A stretch of 64,000 nucleotides of DNA from CALBTQ01 sp036725605 (GCA_036725605.1 DAIMDW010000012.1:1-64000), one strand, 5' to 3'; counted from the first letter of the stretch, positions 18,519 to 26,960 are shown. Translations and numbers: made by a program. Notes: generated by a model not told the origin, from the sequence alone.

Positions 18519-20306
18519 ATGGCTAAAGAACACAACGAACAATTGTACAAGGTGCGGCACAGTCTGTCGCACGTGCTCGCCGCGGCGGTGAAAGAACTGT
18601 ACCCCGAAGCGCAACTGGGCATCGGGCCGCCGGTGGACAACGGTTTCTACTACGACTTCGTCTTCCCGACGCCGATCAGCGCCGAGGATCTGCCGAAGAT
18701 CGAAAAGAAAATGAAGCACCTGGTCAAGCAGAACATCGCCTTCGAACGCTATGAACTGCCGGGCGAGGAAGCGCTGCAAAAGCTCAACGACGCCAACGAG
18801 CCCTACAAGGTCGAGATGTGCAACGAGTACCTCGCGGCCGGTGAAGCGATCAGCTTCTACAAGTCGGGCGCCTTCACCGACATGTGCGAAGGTCCGCACA
18901 TCGTCAACACCAACGAGATTCCCAAGAGCGCCTTCGAGCTCGACAGCGTGGCCGGCGCGTACTGGCGCGGCGACGAAAAGAACATCATGATGACCCGCAT
19001 CTACGGCCTGGCCTTCGACAGCAAGGAAGAACTCGACGCCTACAAAAAACGGCGCGAACTGGCCCAGGAGCGCGATCACCGCAAGCTGGGCAAGCAGTTG
19101 CAGATCTTCCACATCGCCGACGAAATCGGCAAAGGCCTGCCCCTGTGGCTGCCCAACGGCGGCGTCCTGCGCCACGAACTGGAGAAGCTCGCCTACGAGG
19201 CCGAGTTCAAGCACGGCTACAAGCAGGTGAACACGCCGCACATCACCCGCGGTCAGCTTTACGAAATCAGCGGGCACCTGACGCACTACAAGGAGTCGAT
19301 GTATCCGCCGATGCACTTCGACGACGAAAACTATTACATGAAGCCGATGAACTGCCCGCATCATCATTTGATTTACCGCGAGGTCGTGCGTTCTTACCGC
19401 GACCTGCCGCTGCGCCTGACCGAATACGGCAGCGTCTACCGCTACGAGAAATCGGGCGAGCTCGCCGGCCTGCTGCGCGTGCGCGGCATGACGATGAACG
19501 ACGCGCACATCTACACCGACGAGGAACACCTGAGCGCCGAGTTGCTCAAGGTCATGGAACTGCACAAGTACTATTACGATCTGTTCGGCCTCGACGATTT
19601 CTGGATGCGCCTGTCGATCCACGACGTGAAGAAAGACAAGTTCGTCGACAACGTCGAACTGTGGGAACACACGATCAAACTGATGCGCGCCATGCTCAAG
19701 GACTTCGGCATGGACTACGAAGAGGTCGCCGGCGAAGCGGCTTTCTACGGCCCGAAGATCGACTTCCAGATCACCAACGTCATCGGCCGCGAGGAAACCG
19801 CCTCGACCAACCAGCTCGACTTCACCAGTGCGCAGCGGTTCAATCTGGTTTACATCGACCGCGACGGCAAGGAGCAGCGGCCATACATCATTCACCGCGC
19901 GCCGTTGGGCACGCACGAACGGTTCATCAGCTTCCTCATCGAGCATTACGGCGGCGCTTTCCCCACCTGGCTTGCACCGGTGCAGGCGCTGATCGTGCCG
20001 GTTGCGCCGGAGCTCAACGAGTACGCCGCCAAGCTGCGCGACGAGCTGTTCGACAAGATGATCCGCGTCGAGGTCGACGACTCCGCCGACTCGTTCAACA
20101 AGAAGATCCGCAACGCGGCTACCTCCAAGGCGCCCAACGTGCTGATCGTCGGTCGGCGCGAAGCCGAAGAGGGGCAGATCACGCATCGCCGCTACGGCGT
20201 GAAGGATCAGCAGACCATGCCCTTCGCGCAGTTCGTCGCCTGGATCGAGGACGAGATCAAATACCGCCGCAACTCGCGGCCGCTCAATCCGCTGGACAAA
20301 GCGTAA
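18519..20306 (+). CDS. thrS: Threonyl-tRNA synthetase lacking the TGS domain
   Basis: Class II synthetase, 595 residues against about 640 for E. coli. It starts directly in the editing domain: the zinc-like editing motif HSLSH (His14, His18) and CEGPH (Cys123, His127) are intact, so Ser-tRNA clearance should work, while the usual N-terminal TGS domain (about 60 residues) is missing. The catalytic core shows MKPMNCPHHHLIYR, the motif 2 region VYRYEKSG followed by LLRVRGMTMNDAHIY, and motif 3 near APLGTHERF. The anticodon-binding domain follows. GAAAGGAG precedes ATG 18519, and no in-frame upstream start could add a TGS domain. A strong terminator follows. Confidence 0.95.
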   Translation: MAKEHNEQLYKVRHSLSHVLAAAVKELYPEAQLGIGPPVDNGFYYDFVFPTPISAEDLPKIEKKMKHLVKQNIAFERYELPGEEALQKLNDANEPYKVEMCNEYLAAGEAISFYKSGAFTDMCEGPHIVNTNEIPKSAFELDSVAGAYWRGDEKNIMMTRIYGLAFDSKEELDAYKKRRELAQERDHRKLGKQLQIFHIADEIGKGLPLWLPNGGVLRHELEKLAYEAEFKHGYKQVNTPHITRGQLYEISGHLTHYKESMYPPMHFDDENYYMKPMNCPHHHLIYREVVRSYRDLPLRLTEYGSVYRYEKSGELAGLLRVRGMTMNDAHIYTDEEHLSAELLKVMELHKYYYDLFGLDDFWMRLSIHDVKKDKFVDNVELWEHTIKLMRAMLKDFGMDYEEVAGEAAFYGPKIDFQITNVIGREETASTNQLDFTSAQRFNLVYIDRDGKEQRPYIIHRAPLGTHERFISFLIEHYGGAFPTWLAPVQALIVPVAPELNEYAAKLRDELFDKMIRVEVDDSADSFNKKIRNAATSKAPNVLIVGRREAEEGQITHRRYGVKDQQTMPFAQFVAWIEDEIKYRRNSRPLNPLDKA

Positions 20307-20324
20307 ACACGTAACCATTAAATA

Positions 20325-20359
20325 AAAAAGGACCGTCGCCATGACGGTCCTTTTTTTTG
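20325..20359. terminator. Bidirectional terminator between thrS and tRNA-Met
   Basis: AAAAAAGGACCGTC - GCCAT - GACGGTCCTTTTTTTT. An A-run before and a T-run after the perfect GC stem allow termination of both the plus-strand thrS transcript and the minus-strand tRNA-Met transcript. Confidence 0.93.
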
Positions 20360-20360
20360 T

Positions 20361-20433
20361 TGGCAGTGAAGGGACTTGAACCCCTGACGCAGCGGATATG
20401 AGCCGCTTGCTCTACCGACTGAGCTACACTGCC
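20361..20433 (-). tRNA. tRNA-Met (CAT)
   Basis: A complete cloverleaf on the minus strand: acceptor GGCAGTG/CACTGCC, D-arm GCTC...GAGC, anticodon stem AGCGG/CCGCT with loop CTCATAT (anticodon CAT), T-loop TTCAAGT, discriminator A. The 3' CCA is not encoded. Acceptor pairs 4 and 5 do not match the C-rich tRNA-Ile2 type, so elongator Met is preferred over lysidine-modified Ile. It lacks initiator features. Confidence 0.9.
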
Positions 20434-20450
20434 AAACCAGCGGACCACTG

Positions 20451-20479
20451 ATTCTAGTTAAAGAAATCCCGCTGTCAAG
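20451..20479 (-). promoter_or_regulatory. Promoter of tRNA-Met
   Basis: Minus strand TTGACA (20479-20474), 17 bases, TAGAAT (20456-20451). This is near consensus and starts about 10 bases before the mature tRNA. Confidence 0.85.
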
Positions 20480-20506
20480 TCATATCATTGCGTTTTTGCG
20501 GCGGGG

Positions 20507-20534
20507 TTGGCAAGGCGCGCGATCAGGCTACAAT
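20507..20534 (+). promoter_or_regulatory. Promoter of the radical-SAM trio
   Basis: TTGGCA, 16 bases, TACAAT (-10 at 20529-20534). The predicted start is near 20541, with GAGGA as ribosome site before the ATG at 20560. It is the only promoter seen for the three coupled genes. Confidence 0.7.
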
Positions 20535-20559
20535 GCAAGCCCAACAACGAGGATGACCG

Positions 20560-21987
20560 ATGCGGTTTCTGTTCCTGCAAAATATCTGGCGGGAATACTT
20601 CGGCGTGATGCACGTCGGCGCGGCCTTGCGCGCGGCCGGGCACGAGGTCGAGGTGCGCATCGCTCCCGACGCGCGCCGGGCCCTCTCGGCGGTGGCGACG
20701 CTGCAACCCGACGTTGTCGGTTTTTCCTTCACCAACTGCGAGCAGCAATACGTACTGAACGCCGCCGCAACGATCAAACGCGTCGCGCCGCACATCACGA
20801 TCCTCGCCGGTGGCGCGCATCCGTCGCTGCATCCGGAACTCGCGCGGCGCGAGGGCATCGACATCGTCTGTCGTGGCGAGGGCGACGCGGCGATCGTCGA
20901 TCTGGCCGACCGTCTGCAACGCGGCGTCTCGTATCGCGACGTGCGCAACCTGGCCTTCGTCGTCGACGGTGAAACGGTCGTCAATCCGGCGCGGCCATTG
21001 CTCGAAGAACTCGATCGTCTGCCCCTGCCCTGGCGCGCCGGCTACTACCGCTACAAATTTCTGCGCGACAATCCGGTGAAGTTTTTCTTCACCTCGCGCG
21101 GCTGCCCATTCAGCTGCAATTTCTGCTTCAACAGCGCGCTGCGCGAACTGGCGCCCAACCGCAAAAAGTACGTGCGCCACTTCAGCCCCGAGTGGGTGCT
21201 CGCCGACCTGACCGCCGTTCGCGATCGCTGGCCGATGAAAATCGTCCGCTTCGAGGACGACGTGTTCACCCTCGATCGCGACTGGCTCGAACGCCTGCTG
21301 ACGCAATACACGCGACGCATCGGCCTGCCATACATCTGTTACGTGCGCGCCGGCATCGACGAGGAAACGATCCGCCTGCTCGCTTCCACCGGTTGCCGCA
21401 CCGTGCTGTTCGGCATCGAAACCGGCGACGAGAAGCGGCGCAACGGTATGTTGAAAAAGGGCGTGAGCAACGAGCAGATCCTCGCCACCGCCGCGTTGCT
21501 GCACAAGCACCGGCTTCATTTTTTCACCACCAACATTCTCGCCCTGCCTCACGAAACGTGGGACGACGCGCTGACCACGCTGCGGCTGAATCAGCAAATT
21601 CGCGTGCCCGACACCTGGTGCAGCGTCTTTCAGCCCTACGCCGGGCTGCCGCTGACCGAGCGCGCCGTCGCCGAGGGCCTGCTGCCGCGCGTCGACGACG
21701 ATACCGTGGGCACCAACACCTTCGCCGCCAACGCGCTGTTGAATCCCGACGCCGAGCGCATCTTCAATCTGCACAAGTTTTTCTACCCGCTCGCGCGCTG
21801 GCCGCGTCTGGAAAAATACCTGCTCCCGCTGACCAAACGCCGGCCGAACCGGCTGTTTCATTACCTGTGGCTGGTGTTTTACGTCTACAGCTACCGCCAG
21901 CACACGGGCGTTTCCTGGCGGCGGATCGTTGTTGAAGGGATGCACTGGTTCCGGCAATTTCTTTCGACCATGGGGCCGAAGCGGTGA
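20560..21987 (+). CDS. B12-binding-domain radical SAM protein
   Basis: A 475-residue protein. Residues 1-135 form a Rossmann-like cobalamin-binding-type domain (PDVVGFSFTN, ILAGGAHPSLHPE, DIVCRGEGDAA) that lacks the DxHxxG base-off histidine motif, so cobalamin binding is not assured. The radical SAM domain follows, with the [4Fe-4S] motif RGCPFSCNFC (Cys182, Cys186, Cys189) and the SAM-site strand KIVRFEDDVF. The last 80 residues are basic and aromatic, possibly membrane-associating. This architecture occurs in methyltransferases and in enzymes of lipid, hopanoid and natural-product modification; the substrate is unknown. The stop overlaps the start of the next gene (GTGA), so the trio is translationally coupled. 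Confidence 0.88.
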   Translation: MRFLFLQNIWREYFGVMHVGAALRAAGHEVEVRIAPDARRALSAVATLQPDVVGFSFTNCEQQYVLNAAATIKRVAPHITILAGGAHPSLHPELARREGIDIVCRGEGDAAIVDLADRLQRGVSYRDVRNLAFVVDGETVVNPARPLLEELDRLPLPWRAGYYRYKFLRDNPVKFFFTSRGCPFSCNFCFNSALRELAPNRKKYVRHFSPEWVLADLTAVRDRWPMKIVRFEDDVFTLDRDWLERLLTQYTRRIGLPYICYVRAGIDEETIRLLASTGCRTVLFGIETGDEKRRNGMLKKGVSNEQILATAALLHKHRLHFFTTNILALPHETWDDALTTLRLNQQIRVPDTWCSVFQPYAGLPLTERAVAEGLLPRVDDDTVGTNTFAANALLNPDAERIFNLHKFFYPLARWPRLEKYLLPLTKRRPNRLFHYLWLVFYVYSYRQHTGVSWRRIVVEGMHWFRQFLSTMGPKR

Positions 21988-23879
21988 GCGATTTTTTTGA
22001 GGATCGTCCGGAGTATCTCGCCCACATGGCGGCCGACCCGCCGCTGCCGCGCGTCGTGCAACTGGAGTTGACCGCCGAGTGCAACCTGCGTTGCGTTTTT
22101 TGCCCGCTGCATAGCGAAACCGCGCGCGAGCGGGCGGCGCACGAGCGGCGCGTCACGCTCGACGATCTGCGCACGCACCTGCATCCTCTGCTGGCCAACG
22201 CTTACGAGGTCGAGCTGACCGGCTTCGGCGAAATTTTCTGCCATCCGCAATTGCTCGACGCCCTGCGCCACTTCAAAGCGCTGGGGCTGACGGTCAACGC
22301 CACGTCCAACGGCACGTTGTGGCGGGCCGAGCAACTGCAACAGATCGTCGACGAGGGATTGATCGATCTGTTGTGCGTTTCGCTCGACGCGGGCGCGGCG
22401 GAGACCTATGCGCGTTTGCGCGTCGGTGGCGACTTCACGCGTGTGGTCGCCAACCTGCATGCGCTGGCCGCGGCGAAGGCGAACGGCAATGCCGCCAAAC
22501 CGGAACTGCGTCTGAGCTTCCTGTCGATGAAAGACAACCTCGGCGAATTGCCGGCGGTCATCGAACTGGCGCGCGAGGTCGGCGCGAGCGAGGTGATTAT
22601 CCAGGGCCTATGCGAAAACGAAGCGATGCGCGGGCGCGGCACGGCCTATGAACAAAGCGAAAAGCAAACCTTCGCCGCAGCCGCCGAATGTGCGCGGCGC
22701 GCCGGCGTGCGCCTGGAGTTGTGGTACCAGAGCCAGCCCACCGTCGCCGAAACCGACGCCGTGGCGCGCGTGCAGCTCACCGGCCCGCAAACGGCCGGGC
22801 GACCGCTGATCAAAGACTGCCCGTACCCGTGGGAGCGCGTGTTCGTCAAATCGAATCTGGACGTGCAGGTCTGCGCGACGCTGTGGGAAAAACTGGTCAT
22901 GGGCAATCTGCGCCGGCAGACGATCGAGGAAATCTGGCGCGGCGACGGCTATCGCGCATTGCGGCGCGCGCTGGCTTCGCCCCGCCCGGCGCCCGAATGT
23001 TTTCCGTGCAACACCAAGCCGTGGCGCGAACCGCTGCTCGACGAGGAAATGCTCGACCGGCGCGATTTCGGCGAACCGCTGCATCATCAACTGGGCCAGG
23101 GATTTTACGTTGCCGAACGCGACCGACGCGGTCAAAGTTTCCGCTGGACGACCGCCCGCGGCGCCTTCTATCTGCGCAACACGCATCGGCCGTTTCTCGA
23201 CATCGAGATGGTCACGCACCCGCGCATGAAACCGACGTGGTTGCGCCTGCTGATCAACGGCGCGGAAATCGACCGCCTGCGCAGCGACCGCCTCGGCGAA
23301 CCGCCATTGCGCTTCGCCCTGCCCGCCTTGGCCGATGAGGTGCTGTGCGTCGAGTTGATCGTTGAAAAGCCGTGCACGCCCGCGCAGGTCGGCGACGGCG
23401 AATCGCGCCGCCCGCTGGGCGCGCAACTGTTTCATGCGCGCCTGAGCGGCAATGCCGCCGCGCTGAGCGACCGCCTGCGCGTGGGGCGCAATTGCGAAAC
23501 GCATCTCGGGCACGGCTTCTTTCCGCCGGAGGACGGCAACGCCAAGCTGCGTTGGACGGGCGAGCGCGCCAGCTTCGTCATCGCCGGCGGGCGCGGCGAA
23601 CATTTGGAGGTCGAACTGTGGACGCCCGGCGCGCCGCGCAACCAGCAGGTGGATATATCCATCGACGGTCGAAAACGCGAGCGCATCGACCTGCCCGCCC
23701 GACCCGGTCGCCGCATCGCCTGCATACCGTTGGGCGTGGCGCGACCGTGGCATCTGGTGACGCTCGACTGCCAAAGCCTGTACGCGCCGGGCAACGGCGA
23801 CACGCGCCTGCTGGGCGTGATGTTCGCGGGCGCGCGCGTGGTCGACAAAAAGCGCCTCGCCTGGTGGAGGCGCGCATGA
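21984..23879 (+). CDS. Radical SAM/SPASM protein with two C-terminal beta-type domains (A)
   Basis: A 631-residue protein. The radical SAM core has CNLRCVFC (Cys33, Cys37, Cys40). A SPASM-type auxiliary cluster region follows (Cys279 in KDCPYPW, Cys297, then Cys339 and Cys342 in CFPC). C-terminally there are two tandem copies of an unrecognised, probably beta-sandwich domain (about 370-488 and 508-620), each opening with LGxGF and an RWT..RA core and ending near an LGA/LLG turn. SPASM enzymes usually modify peptides or proteins, or act as dehydrogenases. Similar end domains are known to me from polysaccharide-locus proteins, but this is only a resemblance. It starts with GTG 21984, overlaps the previous gene by 4 bases, and shares architecture with the next gene. 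Confidence 0.85.
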   Translation: MSDFFEDRPEYLAHMAADPPLPRVVQLELTAECNLRCVFCPLHSETARERAAHERRVTLDDLRTHLHPLLANAYEVELTGFGEIFCHPQLLDALRHFKALGLTVNATSNGTLWRAEQLQQIVDEGLIDLLCVSLDAGAAETYARLRVGGDFTRVVANLHALAAAKANGNAAKPELRLSFLSMKDNLGELPAVIELAREVGASEVIIQGLCENEAMRGRGTAYEQSEKQTFAAAAECARRAGVRLELWYQSQPTVAETDAVARVQLTGPQTAGRPLIKDCPYPWERVFVKSNLDVQVCATLWEKLVMGNLRRQTIEEIWRGDGYRALRRALASPRPAPECFPCNTKPWREPLLDEEMLDRRDFGEPLHHQLGQGFYVAERDRRGQSFRWTTARGAFYLRNTHRPFLDIEMVTHPRMKPTWLRLLINGAEIDRLRSDRLGEPPLRFALPALADEVLCVELIVEKPCTPAQVGDGESRRPLGAQLFHARLSGNAAALSDRLRVGRNCETHLGHGFFPPEDGNAKLRWTGERASFVIAGGRGEHLEVELWTPGAPRNQQVDISIDGRKRERIDLPARPGRRIACIPLGVARPWHLVTLDCQSLYAPGNGDTRLLGVMFAGARVVDKKRLAWWRRA

Positions 23880-25684
23880 CGCTGCAGGAGCATCCGCGGT
23901 GGCTGGCGCATCACACCGACCGCACGTTGCCGACGCCCGCGATCGTCCAACTGGAGTTGACCGCCGCGTGTGACCTGGCCTGCGTCATGTGCCCGCTGCC
24001 GCACGAAACGCGCCACGGCACGGGCCGCGAACGCTTCGAGGTCGCGGATCTCGAAAACGAACGTGCGCTGTTCGCGGCGGCCGCCGGCGTCGAGCTGACC
24101 GGCTTCGGCGAGATACTCTGCCATCCGCATTTGCTCGACTGCCTGCGCTGGTTTCGCGCGCTGGGCCTGGGCGTCGCGGCCACCTCCAACGGCAATCGCC
24201 TGAGCGATGAACTGACCCGGGCGATCGTCGACGAAAATCTGCTCGACGTGCTGTGTTTGAGCATCGACGCGGCGACGCCCGCCACCTACGAGCGCATCCG
24301 CCGCCGGGGCGATTTCGCGCAACTGCAACGCCACGTGGATTTCCTGACGAACAAACGCGGGCCCGGCGCGCCGCGGCTGCGCTTCAGCTTCGCGGCGATG
24401 GAGCCGAACATCCGCGAACTGCCCGCCTTCGTGCGTTGGGCCGCGCGGGCCGGAGCGGAGCGGGTGATTGTGCAGCACATCTACGAAGCGCCGCACACGC
24501 AGGGATGGGGCCTGCAGCACCACCGCGAACTCGTGCAGGGCGTCCTGGCCGAAGCGGGCGCGCTGGCCGACGAACTGGGCGTGACGCTCGACGGGCGCAA
24601 CCTCGTGCAACAGGGCGCGGCGGGCCATCATCCCGGGCTGATCAAGGATTGTCCGTTCCCCTGGGCGCACACGTTTGTCAAAGCCAACCGCCGCGTGGCC
24701 GCCTGTGCGATGGTTTGGGAGGACCTGGACCTGGGCGACTTGCGCGACGGTTTTACCGCCGTCTGGCGCGGCGACGCGTATACCGAATTTCGCCGCGCCA
24801 TGGCGGGCGCGACGCCGCCCACGCCCTGCGTGCGTTGTCAGTATTTCGGTTGGCGCGAGCCGACGCCGCTGGAGGAATTATCGCCGGCGACCTCGATGGA
24901 ACCGGCGCGACGCGGCCGCCTCGGCTGGCAATGGCACGGCTTGGAACGCGATCCGCACGGGCGCACGTTTCGCTGGTCCCTCGCGCGCTCGTCGTTGTTT
25001 CTGCGTCCGCGCGGGCGCACGATGCTTCAACTCGACGCCCTGGTCGATCCGCGTGCGCCGTTTTTGCGCGGCGAGGTGCGCCTGGGCGAACGGGCAATCG
25101 CCTTCGACAGCCACGACCTGTGGGGGCAACCGCTGCGCCTGCCGTTCGGCCGGTTGCCCGACGAACCGCAGCGCGTCGAAATCTCGCTGGAGAAAACGTG
25201 GAACCCGGGCGTGGACGCCGACATCGCCGGTCTGCGACGGTTGGGTTTGCTGGTTTACGGCGTGGAAATGATCGGCGCGGAAAATGAACTGCTGCCGCGC
25301 GTCGAGGCGGTGGATCGCGCCGGGCAACTGGGGCGCGGCTGGCTGGCCGTGGAGAGCATCGCCGGGCGCGAAGCCCGTTGGATGCGCGAACGCGCCGACC
25401 TGCTGCTAAACGGCAACGGAAAATCGTTGCTCGTGCAGGCGCTGGTTCCGGCGGGGTTGAACGCGCGTACGCTGTCAGCGTCGTGTGACGATCTTAGGCT
25501 CGGTGAGCAAACCATTCCCGCCGACGGTCGCTGGCACGAATGCCGGTTCGCCGTCGACGCGCCGCCGACCGCTCCGGCGTGCATCACGCTGCACGTGCCC
25601 GACGCCGCGCCGGCGCCCAACGACACGGCGGCGCACCCGCGCTTGTTCGGCGCGTTGGTGGCGGCCGTCGGTTGGGCCGATTGA
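23876..25684 (+). CDS. Radical SAM/SPASM protein with two C-terminal beta-type domains (B)
   Basis: A 602-residue tandem paralogue of the preceding gene. The start ATG 23876 overlaps its stop (ATGA); the frame is open further upstream, but that region is inside gene A. The radical SAM motif is CDLACVMC (Cys32, Cys36, Cys39), and the shared ELTGFGEI block follows. The SPASM region matches A closely: LIKDCPFPW, then CAMVWEDLDLGDL, then CVRC and GWREP. Two C-terminal domains follow, opening LGWQWHGLERD and LGRGWLAVES with the RW...R core. The duplication followed by divergence suggests sequential or paired action on related substrates. Its stop codon abuts the stop of the convergent tlpA-like gene with no intergenic base. 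Confidence 0.85.
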   Translation: MTLQEHPRWLAHHTDRTLPTPAIVQLELTAACDLACVMCPLPHETRHGTGRERFEVADLENERALFAAAAGVELTGFGEILCHPHLLDCLRWFRALGLGVAATSNGNRLSDELTRAIVDENLLDVLCLSIDAATPATYERIRRRGDFAQLQRHVDFLTNKRGPGAPRLRFSFAAMEPNIRELPAFVRWAARAGAERVIVQHIYEAPHTQGWGLQHHRELVQGVLAEAGALADELGVTLDGRNLVQQGAAGHHPGLIKDCPFPWAHTFVKANRRVAACAMVWEDLDLGDLRDGFTAVWRGDAYTEFRRAMAGATPPTPCVRCQYFGWREPTPLEELSPATSMEPARRGRLGWQWHGLERDPHGRTFRWSLARSSLFLRPRGRTMLQLDALVDPRAPFLRGEVRLGERAIAFDSHDLWGQPLRLPFGRLPDEPQRVEISLEKTWNPGVDADIAGLRRLGLLVYGVEMIGAENELLPRVEAVDRAGQLGRGWLAVESIAGREARWMRERADLLLNGNGKSLLVQALVPAGLNARTLSASCDDLRLGEQTIPADGRWHECRFAVDAPPTAPACITLHVPDAAPAPNDTAAHPRLFGALVAAVGWAD

Positions 25685-26269
25685 TTATTCAGCCAACAGT
25701 TGATCGATGATTTCGCGGAAGTGCGGATCGTGCCATTCGCGCGGACCGACGAACTTGTGCACGACCTTGCCTTCGCGATCGATGAGGAACGTCTCGGGGA
25801 AACCTTCGACGCCGTACTTGGCGATCACTTCGCTTTGCGGATCGAGGTAAACGGGAAAGGTCACCTCGTATTTCTTCATGGTGTCGGCGACGATCTTCCG
25901 GCCTTCCACGTCGCCCGAGACGGCGACAATGACGAATTTTTCTTCGTTCAGATACTTTTTGTACAGACTTTGGATCGACGGCAGTTCGCGTCGGCAGGGC
26001 GCGCACCAGGTCGCCCAGAAATTGAGGAAAACGACCTTGCCGCGCAGATCGGACAGTTGCAGCGTTTTGCCGTCCAGGTCGGTGACGGTGAAGTCGGGCG
26101 CCTCCTTGCCCGTCGGCAGCAGGCCCAGTTCGCCGCCGGAACCCGCGCCGTGTCCGCCGCTGAAAATCGACAACATCATGAACACGCCGAAAATCAGCAC
26201 GAGGATAATGATCAACTTGGTAATGTCTTTGCTCAGCTTCGGCGGCGCCGCTTGCGGATTGTTCGCCAT
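25685..26269 (-). CDS. TlpA/ResA-like membrane-anchored thiol-disulfide oxidoreductase
   Basis: A 194-residue protein with an N-terminal membrane anchor (residues 17-36, after PPKLSKDITK) and a periplasmic thioredoxin fold. The redox motif is FWATWCAPCRRELPS (Cys-x-x-Cys) and the cis-Pro region is GFPETFLID. Family members reduce apocytochrome c or other exported thiols. AGGAG sits 8 bases before the ATG, directly against the U-tract of the rplQ terminator. No promoter is evident between them, so expression may depend on read-through from the ribosomal operon. It ends base to base with the convergent radical-SAM gene. Confidence 0.9.
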   Translation of the reverse strand: MANNPQAAPPKLSKDITKLIIILVLIFGVFMMLSIFSGGHGAGSGGELGLLPTGKEAPDFTVTDLDGKTLQLSDLRGKVVFLNFWATWCAPCRRELPSIQSLYKKYLNEEKFVIVAVSGDVEGRKIVADTMKKYEVTFPVYLDPQSEVIAKYGVEGFPETFLIDREGKVVHKFVGPREWHDPHFREIIDQLLAE

Positions 26270-26282
26270 CGTTCGCGCTCCT

Positions 26283-26318
26283 AAAAAAACAGGGCAGGTA
26301 TGTTACCATATCCTGCCC
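26283..26318 (-). terminator. Terminator of the ribosomal super-cluster after rplQ
   Basis: Minus strand GGGCAGG-A-TATG - GTAA - CATA-CCTGCCC followed by TGTTTTTTT. The stem is strong with one bulge. The U-tract runs straight into AGGAG, the ribosome site of the next gene. Confidence 0.92.
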
Positions 26319-26340
26319 CATTGTGCTGCTTGATTCGCCG

Positions 26341-26949
26341 TTATTCTTTGGGCTCCTCCGTGGATTCCTCGGCGGGAGCTTCTTCGACAGGGGCTTCCTC
26401 GACGGGAGCTTCTTCGATCGGAGCTTCCTCGACCGGAGCCTCTTCGGCCACGGCCTTGGCCTTCGGCTCAGCCTTTTTCTTGGGCCGGGCGGCCTTCTTC
26501 TTGGCCTTGCCCTTCTTCTCCGCCGCTTCCTCTTCGGCCGCGAGCAGCTCGATGTAGCTGATCTGCGCGGCGTCGCCGCGACGGGTGCCGATCTTGAGGA
26601 TGCGCGTGTAACCGCCGGGGCGGTTGGCGAAACGTTCGGCCAATTCGCTAAACAGCTTCTTCACCGCTTCCTTGCCCGCTTCGTCGCGCGTCTGCAGGAA
26701 CGAGGCGGCCTGACGGCGGTAGTGCAACTGCTTGGCGGCGATTTCCTTGTCGGCCGAGCCGTCACCCAGGGCGTAGGCTTTTTTGGCCAGCGTGATCATC
26801 TTGGCGATGTGCCGGCGCAGTTCCTTGGCCTTCTCGTTCGTGGTCTTGATGCGCTCGTGAATGATCAGGCTGGTGGTCATATTCTTCCACATCGCCTGGC
26901 GATGGGCGGAATCTTTACCGAATTTTTTCGTAGCTTTCAGGTGTCGCAT
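26341..26949 (-). CDS. rplQ: 50S ribosomal protein L17 with acidic C-terminal extension
   Basis: The L17 core (MRHLKATKKFGKDSAHRQAM onward, about 125 residues) is standard and lies near the exit tunnel. After the core comes a Lys-rich linker (KKGKAKKKAARPKKKAEPK) and five EEAPV/EEAPI/EEAPA pentapeptides ending in EESTEEPKE (26344-26445). The tail strongly resembles the one on S1. An upstream in-frame ATG at 26964 overlaps the rpoA stop; ATG 26949 with GAGGA upstream matches the family N-terminus. It is the last gene of the alpha cluster. Confidence 0.95.
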   Translation of the reverse strand: MRHLKATKKFGKDSAHRQAMWKNMTTSLIIHERIKTTNEKAKELRRHIAKMITLAKKAYALGDGSADKEIAAKQLHYRRQAASFLQTRDEAGKEAVKKLFSELAERFANRPGGYTRILKIGTRRGDAAQISYIELLAAEEEAAEKKGKAKKKAARPKKKAEPKAKAVAEEAPVEEAPIEEAPVEEAPVEEAPAEESTEEPKE

Positions 26950-26960
26950 GGGATCGATCC

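Noticed and set aside
17337..20342. 1001-codon minus-strand frame opposite prfA and thrS
   Set aside because: Shadow of two certain genes; composition is that of antisense high-GC coding DNA.
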